Origin: Sphingomonas sp. SORGH_AS_0950
GTDB taxonomy: Bacteria > Pseudomonadota > Alphaproteobacteria > Sphingomonadales > Sphingomonadaceae
Length of the DNA stretch: 64,000 nt
NCBI RefSeq assembly: GCF_030818415.1
Contig: NZ_JAUTAE010000001.1
Location: 2,816,001-2,880,000 of the forward strand
Direction of reading: 5' to 3'
Positions 45,127 to 54,722 of this stretch are shown piece after piece. The stretch's first letter is position 1, and each line of letters starts with the position of its first letter. Both the position numbers and the translations under genes were made by a program. Under the pieces are notes generated by a model. The model made no database searches and was not told the origin of the DNA. It saw only the letters and a list, made by a program, of their open reading frames with translations.

Positions 45127-47769
45127 TCATCGGCCGGGCATCGGCGCGATCGTGATGCGGTCGATATTGGGGGCGTAGCGCGACCGCAGCAGGACGCCGG
45201 GCCAGGTCTGCGACGCATAGGTGCGGCCGTCCCATTCGGGCTGTTCCTCGCCCGAGATGCGGATCGTGTTCGCACCGGCGCGCAGCGTGACGGGCACCGT
45301 CATCTCCCACCAGTTATTGGCATGGAAGCTGTTGGGGAAGGTGGCGAGCAGCGGCTTGGCGCCGTTGACCGAGATGCGTGCAATCCGGGCGAGTGGGTCG
45401 GGATTATAATGCGTCGCCTTGGACTGTTCGTCGTTGGAAAAGCGGATGGTCAGCGCATAGGTGCCCGCCCGGTCGGCCATGACGCGGGGGAAGGTCAGCG
45501 TGTTGCCATTGCCGGGCGCGCCGCCGATGTCGAACACCGCGCGTCCTCCCTCGGCGCGCGAGGCGGTGCCGATCCGCGCGGTTCCTGCGACCTGCGCTTC
45601 CTCCGCCTGATAGCGATGCGGGGCGGCGGGGGCGACCTCGCGGGTGACGCGCAGCGCGCGCAGCACGGGCGATCCGCCTGCACCGCCGACCACCACCTTG
45701 TTGATCCCGCCCAGCAGGAAGGCGCGCCCGTCGGTCAGCCTGCGGCCATTGACCGTCATGCGCGCCGTGCCGCCGCGCATATCCGCCGCCAGCCGCATCG
45801 GCCCGTCCTGCGGCGCATAGACCCAGAAGGTCGCGCTCGTCCCCGGCGACAGGGTGACGCCGTCGCCCGCCGGGGCGGGATCGCCGCGCAGCACCGCGTC
45901 CTGCACGTCGTACAGCGCGGTTGTCGGCGCCGGGTCGGCGGCGGTCAGGGTGATCCGGTCGACCAGCGCATTGCCCTGGGTGCGGCGGCGCCCGTCCCGG
46001 CTGCGCGTCGAGAGGGTGAGCACATGCCGCCCCTGCGTCAGCGACAGCACCGTATCGACATGATCGAGCACCGATGGCTTGTAGCCCAGCGGCAGCAGCA
46101 GCTCGGTCTCGCCCGCCGCCTTGCCGTCGATGGTCAGGAAGACGTTGGTCGCCCCCTGCGCCTGCGCCAGCGGGTCCTTGTTGAAGGTGCTGGCCAGCAC
46201 CCGCAGGTCGTAGCGGCCGGTGCGCGGCACATCGACCGCGAAGTCCAGCGCGGCGTCATGGCCGGTCGCGAATCCCTCGACCGAATAGCGGCCCGAGGTG
46301 TGGAAGCGATCGACATTGTCGGGCGATCCCTCCGGCCCGCGCAGCGTCAGGCCGGTGCCCCGGCGGATCGCCTGTTCCGCCTCGTAATCCTGCCGCCAGG
46401 GCAGGGTGACGGCGGCGGGCCGTGCGGTCTGGCCGGGGGTCAGGACCAGCTCATAGGCGGCTTCCTCGCGCAGGGCGGGCAGGCCGTCCTGGCCGAAGCG
46501 CATCTCCACCCGCCCGTCGCGGACCGGCAGGATGCGGTCGGCGATCAGGTCGGGCGGGGTGGCGTCGCCCAGCTGGCCGGTCCAGCCGATCTCGCGCACC
46601 CGCGCGCGCACCGTCCCGCCGAACAGCGCGGGAATCCGGTCGAGCGCGACGATCGCGTCGCCGCTCTTGCCGCCGAACAATAGCCGGGCCTGGTGCCGGG
46701 CGGGATCGAGCGTCGCCAGCCCCTGTAGCGTATAGCTCTGGTCGGGATGCGGCGGCGTGACCGCCAGCGTATGGCCGCTCATCGTCGCATAGGCGTTGAG
46801 CAGCCACCATTGCCCGTTGCCGCGATTGGCCTGCACCGCCGAGTCGCTGAGATTGCCGTCGATATTCCAATAGGCGATGTCGGCATCGACTTTGGAATCC
46901 TCGATCGCGGCGACCCATTGCACCATCTGGCCGGGGACGGAGGTGTGGTAGTTATAGGCATATTCGTTGATGTTGATCGGCAGGTGGCGGCCCTGCCACC
47001 TGGTCCCGGCGAACAGCCTGTCCTCCCATTGCCGATATTGGCGCACGCTGGTGCGCACCGTCGCCGGGTTGCTGAGTTCGTGCCAGGTGATGACGTCGGG
47101 CACCGTGTCGGCCGCGATGGCATGGCGCAGGAAGCCCTCCACCTCGGGGAACAGGATGCTGGTATTGGGCCCGGCGATCCGCGCATCGGGCATCTCCTGC
47201 CGGATCATGCGATAGGCGCGGTCCCAGGCGTCGTTGAAGACGGTCGGGTCCTTCTGCCAGCGTACGCCGTTGCAGCTCTTGGGACCGTCGGCGAACATGT
47301 TCCCGTCGGGCTCGTTATAGGGGACGAACACGATGCGGTCGCGATAGCGCTTGGCCATGCCCTTCACTTGGCGGACCTGCGCGCGGAGCTTTTCGATATA
47401 GGCCGCGACCGACTGGGCGCAGTCGCCCGTCTTCCAGTTGTATGGGAATTCGCGGTTGATGTCGGTCATGTAGATATAGGTGTCGCCGCCCGACGCATCG
47501 GTCAGCAGCGTCGCCACCTCCAGCGCGTCGGCGCCGGGATGCTGCGGCCCGTCCTGCGCCTTGGTCGAGACGGTGCGCAGGCCGATGCCCTCGACCAGAT
47601 TGGGATGCGGCAACCGCGCATCGTACAGGCCGTAGAGCGTACCCGACGCGCCGCCGTGAAAGGCGCCGGTGTCGCTCGACAGGTCGACCGTGATCCGGTC
47701 CTGGGCGGTGGCCAAGGTCGCGGTCGATCCGAGCAGCGCGGCAAGCATCAGGCGAAGCGGGGAGGGCAT
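45127..47769 (-). CDS. Secreted clan GH-A type glycoside hydrolase with carbohydrate-binding modules
   Basis: An 880-residue exported enzyme. Signal peptide LRLMLAALLGSTATLATAQ, then a TIM-barrel hydrolase (about 25-380) in which VPYNEPDG and NINEYAYNY supply the acid/base and nucleophile glutamates, resembling family 39-like enzymes. Residues about 480-640 and 730-880 are two beta-sandwich modules of CBM6/35 kind (YEAEQAIRRGTG, RYQAEEAQVAGTA). Substrate not certain. I use ATG 47769, directly ahead of the signal; ATG 47796 would overlap the transporter stop. It is last in the GH31-symporter-GH run. Confidence 0.83.
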   Translation of the reverse strand: MPSPLRLMLAALLGSTATLATAQDRITVDLSSDTGAFHGGASGTLYGLYDARLPHPNLVEGIGLRTVSTKAQDGPQHPGADALEVATLLTDASGGDTYIYMTDINREFPYNWKTGDCAQSVAAYIEKLRAQVRQVKGMAKRYRDRIVFVPYNEPDGNMFADGPKSCNGVRWQKDPTVFNDAWDRAYRMIRQEMPDARIAGPNTSILFPEVEGFLRHAIAADTVPDVITWHELSNPATVRTSVRQYRQWEDRLFAGTRWQGRHLPININEYAYNYHTSVPGQMVQWVAAIEDSKVDADIAYWNIDGNLSDSAVQANRGNGQWWLLNAYATMSGHTLAVTPPHPDQSYTLQGLATLDPARHQARLLFGGKSGDAIVALDRIPALFGGTVRARVREIGWTGQLGDATPPDLIADRILPVRDGRVEMRFGQDGLPALREEAAYELVLTPGQTARPAAVTLPWRQDYEAEQAIRRGTGLTLRGPEGSPDNVDRFHTSGRYSVEGFATGHDAALDFAVDVPRTGRYDLRVLASTFNKDPLAQAQGATNVFLTIDGKAAGETELLLPLGYKPSVLDHVDTVLSLTQGRHVLTLSTRSRDGRRRTQGNALVDRITLTAADPAPTTALYDVQDAVLRGDPAPAGDGVTLSPGTSATFWVYAPQDGPMRLAADMRGGTARMTVNGRRLTDGRAFLLGGINKVVVGGAGGSPVLRALRVTREVAPAAPHRYQAEEAQVAGTARIGTASRAEGGRAVFDIGGAPGNGNTLTFPRVMADRAGTYALTIRFSNDEQSKATHYNPDPLARIARISVNGAKPLLATFPNSFHANNWWEMTVPVTLRAGANTIRISGEEQPEWDGRTYASQTWPGVLLRSRYAPNIDRITIAPMPGR

Positions 47770-47783
47770 CAGGCGGGCTTTCG

Positions 47784-49190
47784 TCAGGAGGAGCATGGGG
47801 GGCGCTCGGCGGTCATGCGCTCGATCGTCGCGCGGGTCAGGATCAGGCGGGCGGCGGTGGCGGCGAGCGCCAGGTGCATCAGGCCGGGGATGAGGGTCGA
47901 CAGCGCGCGGATGCCGGTCAGCGACAGCGGCGTCTGGTTGCCCGCCCCCGCCCGGTACGACACGATGACCAGCACCCCGCTGATCAGCACGCCCGCCAGC
48001 GCCCAGGCCAGCTTCACGAAGAACTGGTTGAAGGCGAAGCTCATGCCCGAGGAGCGCATGCCCAGCTTCCACTCGCCATATTGGTCGGCCAGCTGGATCA
48101 GGGTGAAGTGCAGCGGCAGGGTGCAGCCCAGCACGACGCAGCAGAGCCCGACCAGCACCAGCCACAGCATCGGATGGCCGCCCGGCACGAAGAAGGCGGC
48201 GAAATGCCCCGCGACCAGGATCAGGTTCACCCCGACATAGACGGTCTTCACGTCGAACCGCCGGGTAAAGAAGGGCACGATCACCGATCCCAGGAACCCG
48301 CCCGCCGTCGCCGTGCCGAAGAACAGCGCCTGATAGGTCGTGTCGCCGCCCAGCACATAGGTGATGAAATAAAGGGCGGCGCCCCCCTTGGTGTTGAAGA
48401 TGCCGATCAGCAGCAGCGTCATGACGAAGGTCAGGCGCAGCTGGTCGTTCTTCAGCGTGGTGGCGACCGCGACCTTCAGCGGCACCTCGGCCGAGTCGGC
48501 GGTGACCACCCGCTCGCGCACGAACAGGAAGCAGATCAGGAACATCGCGACCGCCGCCAGCGACAGGATCGCCACCCCGTCCCGGTAACCGCGCGCGATG
48601 TCGGTGCCGCCCAGCTGGCGGACCATGATCGGCAGGCCGACCGACACGCAGAAGGAGGCGATGGCGACCAGCGCGAACCGCACCGACTGGCACGCCACGC
48701 CCTCGCGCTCGCTGTCGGTCATGCGGGTGATCAGCGCGCAATAGGGCACGTTGTTGAGCGAATAGGAGAAGGCGAGCAGGAAATAGGTCGCCGCCGCATA
48801 GGCGACCTTGCCGTCATAGCCCAGATCGGGCGACTGGAAGGTCAGGAAGCAGCTCAGGCCCACGGGAATCGCCGTCCACAGCAGATAGGGACGGAACCGC
48901 CCCCAGCGGGTGGAGGTGCGGTCGGCCATGATCCCGATCAGCGGGTCGGAGATCGCGTCGAAGATGCGCAGCGACAGGAACAGGATGCCGACGATCCCCG
49001 GCGCGAGCCCGAAGACGTCGGTGTAATAGAAGGTCAGGAAATTGGCGATCAGCCCGGTGACGATCGTGCCCCCGGCATCGCCCAGCCCGTAACAGACCTT
49101 TTCGACGAACGGGATTGAAGCGGCGACGGCGGCATCGCTCCGCTGTGCTCCGTTCGCCGTTATGGCGTGGTCCGCCCCCGATGCCGCCAT
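47784..49190 (-). CDS. GPH-family glycoside/pentoside:cation symporter
   Basis: A 468-residue transporter with about 12 membrane spans, of the glycoside-pentoside-hexuronide branch of the MFS superfamily. The N-terminal CYGLGDAGGTIV and the SDPLIGIMADRTSTRWGRFRPYLLW loop are the family hallmark, with NNVPYCALITRM in span 4. It should import the di- or oligosaccharides released by the adjacent hydrolases with Na+ or H+. It lies between GH31 and the secreted hydrolase on minus. Confidence 0.92.
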   Translation of the reverse strand: MAASGADHAITANGAQRSDAAVAASIPFVEKVCYGLGDAGGTIVTGLIANFLTFYYTDVFGLAPGIVGILFLSLRIFDAISDPLIGIMADRTSTRWGRFRPYLLWTAIPVGLSCFLTFQSPDLGYDGKVAYAAATYFLLAFSYSLNNVPYCALITRMTDSEREGVACQSVRFALVAIASFCVSVGLPIMVRQLGGTDIARGYRDGVAILSLAAVAMFLICFLFVRERVVTADSAEVPLKVAVATTLKNDQLRLTFVMTLLLIGIFNTKGGAALYFITYVLGGDTTYQALFFGTATAGGFLGSVIVPFFTRRFDVKTVYVGVNLILVAGHFAAFFVPGGHPMLWLVLVGLCCVVLGCTLPLHFTLIQLADQYGEWKLGMRSSGMSFAFNQFFVKLAWALAGVLISGVLVIVSYRAGAGNQTPLSLTGIRALSTLIPGLMHLALAATAARLILTRATIERMTAERPPCSS

Positions 49191-49245
49191 GACCCTCTCC
49201 CTTGCTACCCCGTCTATCGCCTGACGATTCCGATTCCGCTTTCCC

Positions 49246-51312
49246 TTATTCCCAACCGTCCCGATCGAAGGCCGCGGCGACCGCCGCGCCGTCGCGCACG
49301 AAGACCGGAATATGGTCGAGCGGCGCCGCGACCGACAGGTCGCCGCCGCCTTCGATCAGGTCGCCGTTCCACGCGTCGCGCCACACCCCGGCGGGAAGAT
49401 AGACGCAGCGCATCGTCTCCCCCGCCGCCGTCACCGGCGCGACGAGCAGGTCGGGGCCGAACATATATTGATCGTCCACCGCCCAGCAGCGCGGATCGTC
49501 CGGATGGTCGTAGAACATCGGTCGCATCAGCGGATCGCCGCGTTCATGCGCATCGCGCATCAGCCCGGCGAGATAGGGGCGCAACCGCTCGCGAAGCGCG
49601 GCATAGCGGCGCAGGATCGCGAAGACCGGCTCGCCGAAACTCCAGAGTTCGTTGCCCGCACCCGTATCGCATTGCGCCACGCCGTCGCGGAACGGCTCGG
49701 GCGGCGGGGTGATGGGGTCGCGATGGCCGTGCATCCGCAGCACGGGAGTGAACACCGCCCATTGGAACCAGCGGACCATCAGCTCGTGAAAGGCCGGATC
49801 GCCGACATCGCCGCCGTGGAAGCCGCCGATATCGGTCGTCCACCAGGGGATCCCCGCCATTCCCATGTTCAGCCCGGCGCTCAGCTGGTTGCGCATCGCC
49901 TCGAACGAGGAATGGATGTCGCCCGACCAGACCAGCGCGCCGTAACGCTGGCTGCCCGCCCAGGCGCAGCGGATCAGGCTGACGATCTCGGTCTCTCCCT
50001 CCGCCGCCAGCCCGTCGTGAAACGCCTGGGCATAATGGAGCGGATAGGCGTTGCCGACCGCCAGCACGCTGCCCGCATGATAGCGATAGGTGTCGAAATC
50101 ATAGGCGCTATATTCGGGTTCGGCCTCGTCCAGCCAGAACAGCGCCACCCCCTGGTCGCGATAGTTGCGCTTCGCCCTTTCCCACAGAAAAGCGCGCGCG
50201 CCCGGATGGGTGGTGTCGATGAAGCGGGTATTGCCCAGAAATTCCTGTTGCACGTCCAGCCCGCGATTGGCGCGGACCAGATAGCCCTTTTCGGCCATCT
50301 CGGCATAATTTTCCGACCTGGGGTCGACGGTCGGCCAGATCGAGACGAGCAATTCGGTGCCCATCGCCTTCAACTCGGCGGTCATTGCCGCCGGATCAGG
50401 CCATTCGCGCGGATCGAACCGCCAGTCGCCCTGGACCGGCCAGTGGAAGAAGTCGGCGACGATCACCGCCAGCGGAATGCCGCGCCGGTGATAGTCGCGC
50501 GCGACCGCCAGCAGCTCCTCCTGGGTGCGATAGCGCAGCTTGCTCTGCCACAGGCCCAGCGCGAAGTCGGGCATCATCGGCACGGTGCCGGTGACGCAGG
50601 CATAGTTGCGCACGATCTCGGCGGGGGTGTCGGCGGCGGTGATCCAATAGTCGATCTCGCGCGCGGCGCGTGCGGTCCAGACGGTGCCGTTGGCGGCGAA
50701 ATGCACCTCGCCCACCGCCGGGTTGTTCCACAGAAAGCCATAGCCTTCGCTCGACACGACGAAGGGGACGCTGGCCTGCGAATTGCGCTGCGCCAGTTCC
50801 AGCGAGCAGCCTGCCAGATCGAGATTGGGCTGCTGATACTGGCCCATGCCGTAGAGCCGTTCGCCGCGCTTGGCCTCGAACCGCACGGTGATCGCGGCGA
50901 CCTCGCCGGGCAGCGGCTTGAACTCGCGCCCCGACAGGCCGAGCGCGCTGATCGTGCGCACCTCGTCGGTGCCGACCGTCCAGAATGTGTTGATCGTATC
51001 GCGCTGCCGCCATTTCTCCTCGAGCAGAAGCTGCCCCTGCGCGTTCAGGAAGCGGACCCGGCCCTGAAGGTCGACCTCGGCGGTGATCCGCCCATGGGTG
51101 ATGCGGGCGATGGCCCCGTCGCGGGTGACGTGCGGCGTGCCGTCATGGGTGACGCTGTCGAGCAGCGCATGGGGCTTGGCATCGGTCGCCGGAAAGGTCG
51201 AGGCACGTAGCCGAAGCCCGTCGGGACCATGCGCCTCGATCCGCAGCCAGTCGCCATTGTAGCGCCATGCGATCGCGCGCGATTCCAGACACAGCGTGTC
51301 CAACCCTGTCAC
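49246..51312 (-). CDS. Glycoside hydrolase family 31 (alpha-xylosidase/alpha-glucosidase)
   Basis: A roughly 688-residue retaining alpha-glycosidase. The nucleophile is in LFWLDEAEPEYS, the acid/base region in VWSGDIHSSFEAM, and GIPWWTTDIGGF follows; the N-terminal beta domain is normal. The xylosidase-like DEAEPE motif favours alpha-xylosidase activity, but alpha-glucosidase cannot be excluded. No signal peptide, so it acts in the cytoplasm on imported sugars. The frame is open to 51363, but that start would place the operator palindrome inside the gene; I take GTG 51312 (TTG 51303 is possible, with GGGAGG better spaced). Confidence 0.9.
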   Translation of the reverse strand: MTGLDTLCLESRAIAWRYNGDWLRIEAHGPDGLRLRASTFPATDAKPHALLDSVTHDGTPHVTRDGAIARITHGRITAEVDLQGRVRFLNAQGQLLLEEKWRQRDTINTFWTVGTDEVRTISALGLSGREFKPLPGEVAAITVRFEAKRGERLYGMGQYQQPNLDLAGCSLELAQRNSQASVPFVVSSEGYGFLWNNPAVGEVHFAANGTVWTARAAREIDYWITAADTPAEIVRNYACVTGTVPMMPDFALGLWQSKLRYRTQEELLAVARDYHRRGIPLAVIVADFFHWPVQGDWRFDPREWPDPAAMTAELKAMGTELLVSIWPTVDPRSENYAEMAEKGYLVRANRGLDVQQEFLGNTRFIDTTHPGARAFLWERAKRNYRDQGVALFWLDEAEPEYSAYDFDTYRYHAGSVLAVGNAYPLHYAQAFHDGLAAEGETEIVSLIRCAWAGSQRYGALVWSGDIHSSFEAMRNQLSAGLNMGMAGIPWWTTDIGGFHGGDVGDPAFHELMVRWFQWAVFTPVLRMHGHRDPITPPPEPFRDGVAQCDTGAGNELWSFGEPVFAILRRYAALRERLRPYLAGLMRDAHERGDPLMRPMFYDHPDDPRCWAVDDQYMFGPDLLVAPVTAAGETMRCVYLPAGVWRDAWNGDLIEGGGDLSVAAPLDHIPVFVRDGAAVAAAFDRDGWE

Positions 51313-51332
51313 CCTCCCGATCTTTGTGCGTC

Positions 51333-51346
51333 CGTAAACGTTTACG
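51333..51346. promoter_or_regulatory. LacI-type operator between GH31 and lacI genes
   Basis: A perfect 14-base palindrome CGTAAACGTTTACG with the central CG and AAnCGnTT core typical of LacI/GalR-family operators. It lies in the divergent gap between the GH31 gene and the LacI-family regulator, the expected place for local autoregulation. Confidence 0.75.
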
Positions 51347-51417
51347 AATACTGATCGGAACAATCGGGACTGTCAATGACCCTTGTGCGGATCGCGCCGT
51401 CCCGCAATCACGGGCGG

Positions 51418-52443
51418 ATGGACATACGCCAGCTCGCCAAGCATTTGGGGCTTTCGATCGGCACGGTTTCGCGCGCGCTGAACGATCGCAAGGATGTCAG
51501 CCCCGCCACGCGCGAGCGGGTGATCGCGGCGGCGCGGACCCATGGCTATATCCCCAACCAGTCGGGGCGGACGCTGCGCAGCGGGCGGACGGGCACGATC
51601 GGTTTCATGCTGACGCTGGAGAATGACAGCGCGATCCATGGCGACCCGTTCTTCATGGCGCTCCTGGAAGGATTGCAGAGCGGGCTGGGCGAGCATGACC
51701 TGGACCTTGTCGTCCTGCTGGCGCGCAAGGGCGAGGACGGGCTGACCTTTTTGCGGCGGCACGTGTCGCGCGGGACGGTCGATGGCTGGGTGTTGTCGGG
51801 GACGCAGCAGGACGATGCGCGGATCGCGTTCCTGCTCGAGCGGGGGATTCCCTTCATCGCGCTGGGGCGGACCGCGACCGCGCAGGACTATGCCTGGATC
51901 GACCTGGATTTCGAGGGGGTGGTGGCCGAGGCGATGGGCCTGTTCACCCAGGCCGGGCACCGGCGCATCGGGCTGGTCGCGCCGCCCGTGTCGATCAACA
52001 ACAGCCAGATCGTCCTCGCCTGCTACAGCGCCGCGCTGGAGCGGGCGGGGCTGCCCTTCGACCCGGTGCTGGTCCATCATGGCGAGACGGACGAGAGCGA
52101 CGGCGAGGAAACCGCGCGCGCGCTGATGGCGCTGGCCGATCCGCCGACCGCCTTGCTACTGATGGGCGAGACCGCGCCGGTCGGGGCCTATCGCGCGCTG
52201 CGCAGCATCGGGCTGGAGCCCGGACGCGATGTCGCGGTGATCGGGTTGCGCGACAGTCCGGCGTGCCGGGCGCTGTCGCCCGATCTGACCTGCTTCACGC
52301 TGACGCTGGGCGATCTGGGACTGGCGCTCGCCAAAGGCGTGGTCGCCCGGCTGCCGGGCCGGGCGGCGGAGGACGAGCCGCTCGTCCAGCAGCTCTGGCG
52401 GATGAGCCTGCGTGCCGGGCGGAGCCATGTGACGGCCCCCTGA
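51418..52443 (+). CDS. LacI-family transcriptional regulator
   Basis: A 341-residue sugar-responsive repressor. The HTH is at the very start (DIRQLAKHLGLSIGTVSRALND), followed by the hinge helix region and a periplasmic-binding-protein-like effector domain (about 60-330). I take ATG 51418, which starts the HTH; ATG 51376 adds 14 residues. It is divergent from GH31 across the 14-base palindrome and upstream of GH127, so it is the likely regulator of the whole locus. Confidence 0.92.
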   Translation: MDIRQLAKHLGLSIGTVSRALNDRKDVSPATRERVIAAARTHGYIPNQSGRTLRSGRTGTIGFMLTLENDSAIHGDPFFMALLEGLQSGLGEHDLDLVVLLARKGEDGLTFLRRHVSRGTVDGWVLSGTQQDDARIAFLLERGIPFIALGRTATAQDYAWIDLDFEGVVAEAMGLFTQAGHRRIGLVAPPVSINNSQIVLACYSAALERAGLPFDPVLVHHGETDESDGEETARALMALADPPTALLLMGETAPVGAYRALRSIGLEPGRDVAVIGLRDSPACRALSPDLTCFTLTLGDLGLALAKGVVARLPGRAAEDEPLVQQLWRMSLRAGRSHVTAP

Positions 52444-52522
52444 TCGCCTCTATCTGTCCGACAAGAAACACCGGCGCCGTGGCGAAATGCGCGTCTTTTC
52501 GTCGCCGATCCCCTCCGCGCGC

Positions 52523-52534
52523 GAAAGCGGTTGC
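52523..52534 (+). promoter_or_regulatory. Possible second LacI-type site before GH127
   Basis: GAAAGCGGTTGC keeps the AAnCGnTT pattern of the 51333 palindrome but is imperfect. It lies 57 bases before the GH127 start codon, a reasonable operator position. Confidence 0.35.
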
Positions 52535-52591
52535 GAATCCCGACTGAAGCCCGCTACCCCATGGGCAAAGATAAATAGTCGGAGAAGATCG

Positions 52592-54550
52592 GTGCCCTCA
52601 TGCTGCCACGCCCCGTCGCGTCGCGACGTCCTTGCCACCGCCAGCGTGGGGGCGATGGCCACCGCCTGGGGCGCGGCGATGCCCGCCAGCGCCTGGGCGC
52701 AGAATGGGGCGGGGCTGGGGGCGCGGCCGATCGCCACCGCATCCGCCGCCATGGTCCAGCCCTTCGACATGGCCGATGTCACGCTGGCGGACGGGCCGTT
52801 CCTCCATGCGCAGAAGATGACCGAGGCGTATCTGATGCGGTTGCAGCCCGATCGGATGCTTGCCAATTTCCGCAAGAATGCCGGACTGAAGCCCAAGGCC
52901 CCGGTCTATGGCGGCTGGGAGTCGGAGGCCCAGTGGGACGACATCAACTGCCATGGCCATACGCTGGGCCATTATCTGTCGGCCTGCGCGCTCGCCTATC
53001 GCGCGACCGGCGACCGGAAATACCGCCAGCGCATCGACTATATCGCGAACGAACTGGCCGAGTGCCAGAAGGCGGCGGGCACCGGGCTGGTCTGCGCCTT
53101 TCCCAAGGGAGCCGCGCTGGTCGCGGCGCATCTGCGCGGCGAACCGATCACCGGCGTGCCGTGGTACACGCTGCACAAGGTCTATGCGGGCCTGCGCGAC
53201 GCCGTCTTGCTGGCGGACAGCGAACCGGCGCGGGCGGTGCTGATCCGGCTGGCCGATTGGGGCGTCGTCGCCACCAGGCCGCTATCGGATGCGCAGTTCG
53301 AGACGATGCTGGAAACCGAATATGGCGGCATGAACGAAATCTATGCCGACCTGTATGTCATGACCGGCAACGCCGATTACCGCCGCGTCGCCGAGCGTTT
53401 CTCGCAAAAGGCGATCATGAACCCGCTGGCGCAGGGGCGCGATTATCTCGACGGGCTGCACGCCAATACGCAGGTGCCCAAGATCATCGGCTTCCAGCGC
53501 GTGTTCGAGGCGACCGGCGAGCCGAAATATCAGAATGCGGCAGCGTTCTTCTGGCGGACGGTGGCGCATACCCGCTCCTTCGCGACCGGCGGGCATGGCG
53601 ATGGCGAGCATTTCTTCGCCATGGCCGATTTCGACAAGCATGTCTTTTCGGCCAAGGGGTCGGAAACCTGTTGCCAGCACAATATGCTGAAGCTGACCCG
53701 CGCGCTGTTCCTGCACGATCCGCGCGCCGAATATGCCGATTATTACGAGCGCACGCTCTACAACGGCATCCTCGCCTCGCAGGACCCGGATACGGGCATG
53801 GCGACCTATTTCCAGGGCGCGCGGCCGGGTTACATGAAGCTCTATCACACCCCCGAGGACAGTTTCTGGTGCTGCACCGGCACGGGGATGGAAAATCATG
53901 TGAAGTATCGCGACTCGATCTACTTCCATGACGACCGCGCGCTCTATGTGAACCTGTTCATCCCCTCGAGCGTGACCTGGGCCGACAAGGGCGCGGTGCT
54001 GACCCAGGTGACGACCTTCCCGGAGACGGCGACCACCCGGTTCCAGTGGAAACTCCGCCAGCCGACCGAACTGACGCTGAAGCTGCGCCACCCGAAATGG
54101 AGCCGGACCGCGACCCTGCTGGTCAACGGCGCCGAGGTGGAGCGCTCGGACAAACCCGGCCGCTATGCCGAGCTGACCCGGACGTGGAAGACCGGCGACA
54201 CGGTCGAATGGCGGATGGTGATGGAGCCCGGCGTCGAAAGCGCCCCCGCCGCGCCGGAGATCGTCGCCTTCACCTATGGCCCGCTGGTGCTGGCCGGTGC
54301 GCTGGGCCGCGAGGGGCTGGCACCGGGTGCGGACATCATCGTCAGCGAGCGCAAATATGGCGATTACAACAACACGCCGTTCCAGGCCCCGACGCTGGCG
54401 GGCGAGCCGGGGGAGCTGACGCAGAAGATCCGGGCCTCGGGCAAGCCGCTCGAATTCACCATCCCGGCCGCAGACGGCAAGCCGGTGCGACTGGTCCCCT
54501 ACCACCGGATCGCGCATGAGCGGTACGCGACCTACTGGAACTTGGCCTGA
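52592..54550 (+). CDS. GH127-family beta-L-arabinofuranosidase-like protein (Tat-exported)
   Basis: A 652-residue protein of the GH127 (DUF1680) group, whose known members remove beta-L-arabinofuranose. The barrel opens with DMADVTLADGPF; GHYLSACALAYRATGD, TGGHGDGEHF and the metal-site region GSETCCQHNMLKL followed by WCCTGTGMENH carry the zinc-binding cysteines and catalytic Cys. The N-terminus APSRRDVLATASVG is a twin-arginine signal, so export is likely folded. GTG 52592 with GGAG seven to ten bases upstream is chosen; the longer frame lacks a proper signal. Confidence 0.9.
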   Translation: MPSCCHAPSRRDVLATASVGAMATAWGAAMPASAWAQNGAGLGARPIATASAAMVQPFDMADVTLADGPFLHAQKMTEAYLMRLQPDRMLANFRKNAGLKPKAPVYGGWESEAQWDDINCHGHTLGHYLSACALAYRATGDRKYRQRIDYIANELAECQKAAGTGLVCAFPKGAALVAAHLRGEPITGVPWYTLHKVYAGLRDAVLLADSEPARAVLIRLADWGVVATRPLSDAQFETMLETEYGGMNEIYADLYVMTGNADYRRVAERFSQKAIMNPLAQGRDYLDGLHANTQVPKIIGFQRVFEATGEPKYQNAAAFFWRTVAHTRSFATGGHGDGEHFFAMADFDKHVFSAKGSETCCQHNMLKLTRALFLHDPRAEYADYYERTLYNGILASQDPDTGMATYFQGARPGYMKLYHTPEDSFWCCTGTGMENHVKYRDSIYFHDDRALYVNLFIPSSVTWADKGAVLTQVTTFPETATTRFQWKLRQPTELTLKLRHPKWSRTATLLVNGAEVERSDKPGRYAELTRTWKTGDTVEWRMVMEPGVESAPAAPEIVAFTYGPLVLAGALGREGLAPGADIIVSERKYGDYNNTPFQAPTLAGEPGELTQKIRASGKPLEFTIPAADGKPVRLVPYHRIAHERYATYWNLA

Positions 54551-54722
54551 TCGCTTCCTCCACCGTCGAGCATAGGATGGAGCCTTTGTCGGGTGAAAGA
54601 TAAATTCCGAGTCCTATGGGATGTTTTCAAGCCGCTGTGATTAGCGTGAGGTATTTCTATCTAAGCGTACGCCAAAGAAGTTTAATATTTTCGTTGAAGG
54701 GCAATTACAATAATTGTCTAAA
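54551..54722. other. AT-rich gap
   Basis: About 170 bases with no gene seen. Composition shifts from GC-rich to AT-rich here, marking the left edge of a compositionally distinct segment that runs to the tRNA-Val gene. Confidence 0.5.

Noticed and set aside
45127..48741. A single 1204-codon frame joining the secreted hydrolase with upstream sequence
   Set aside because: The first 320 codons are an out-of-frame reading of the symporter gene; a signal peptide at about 47769 marks the true start.
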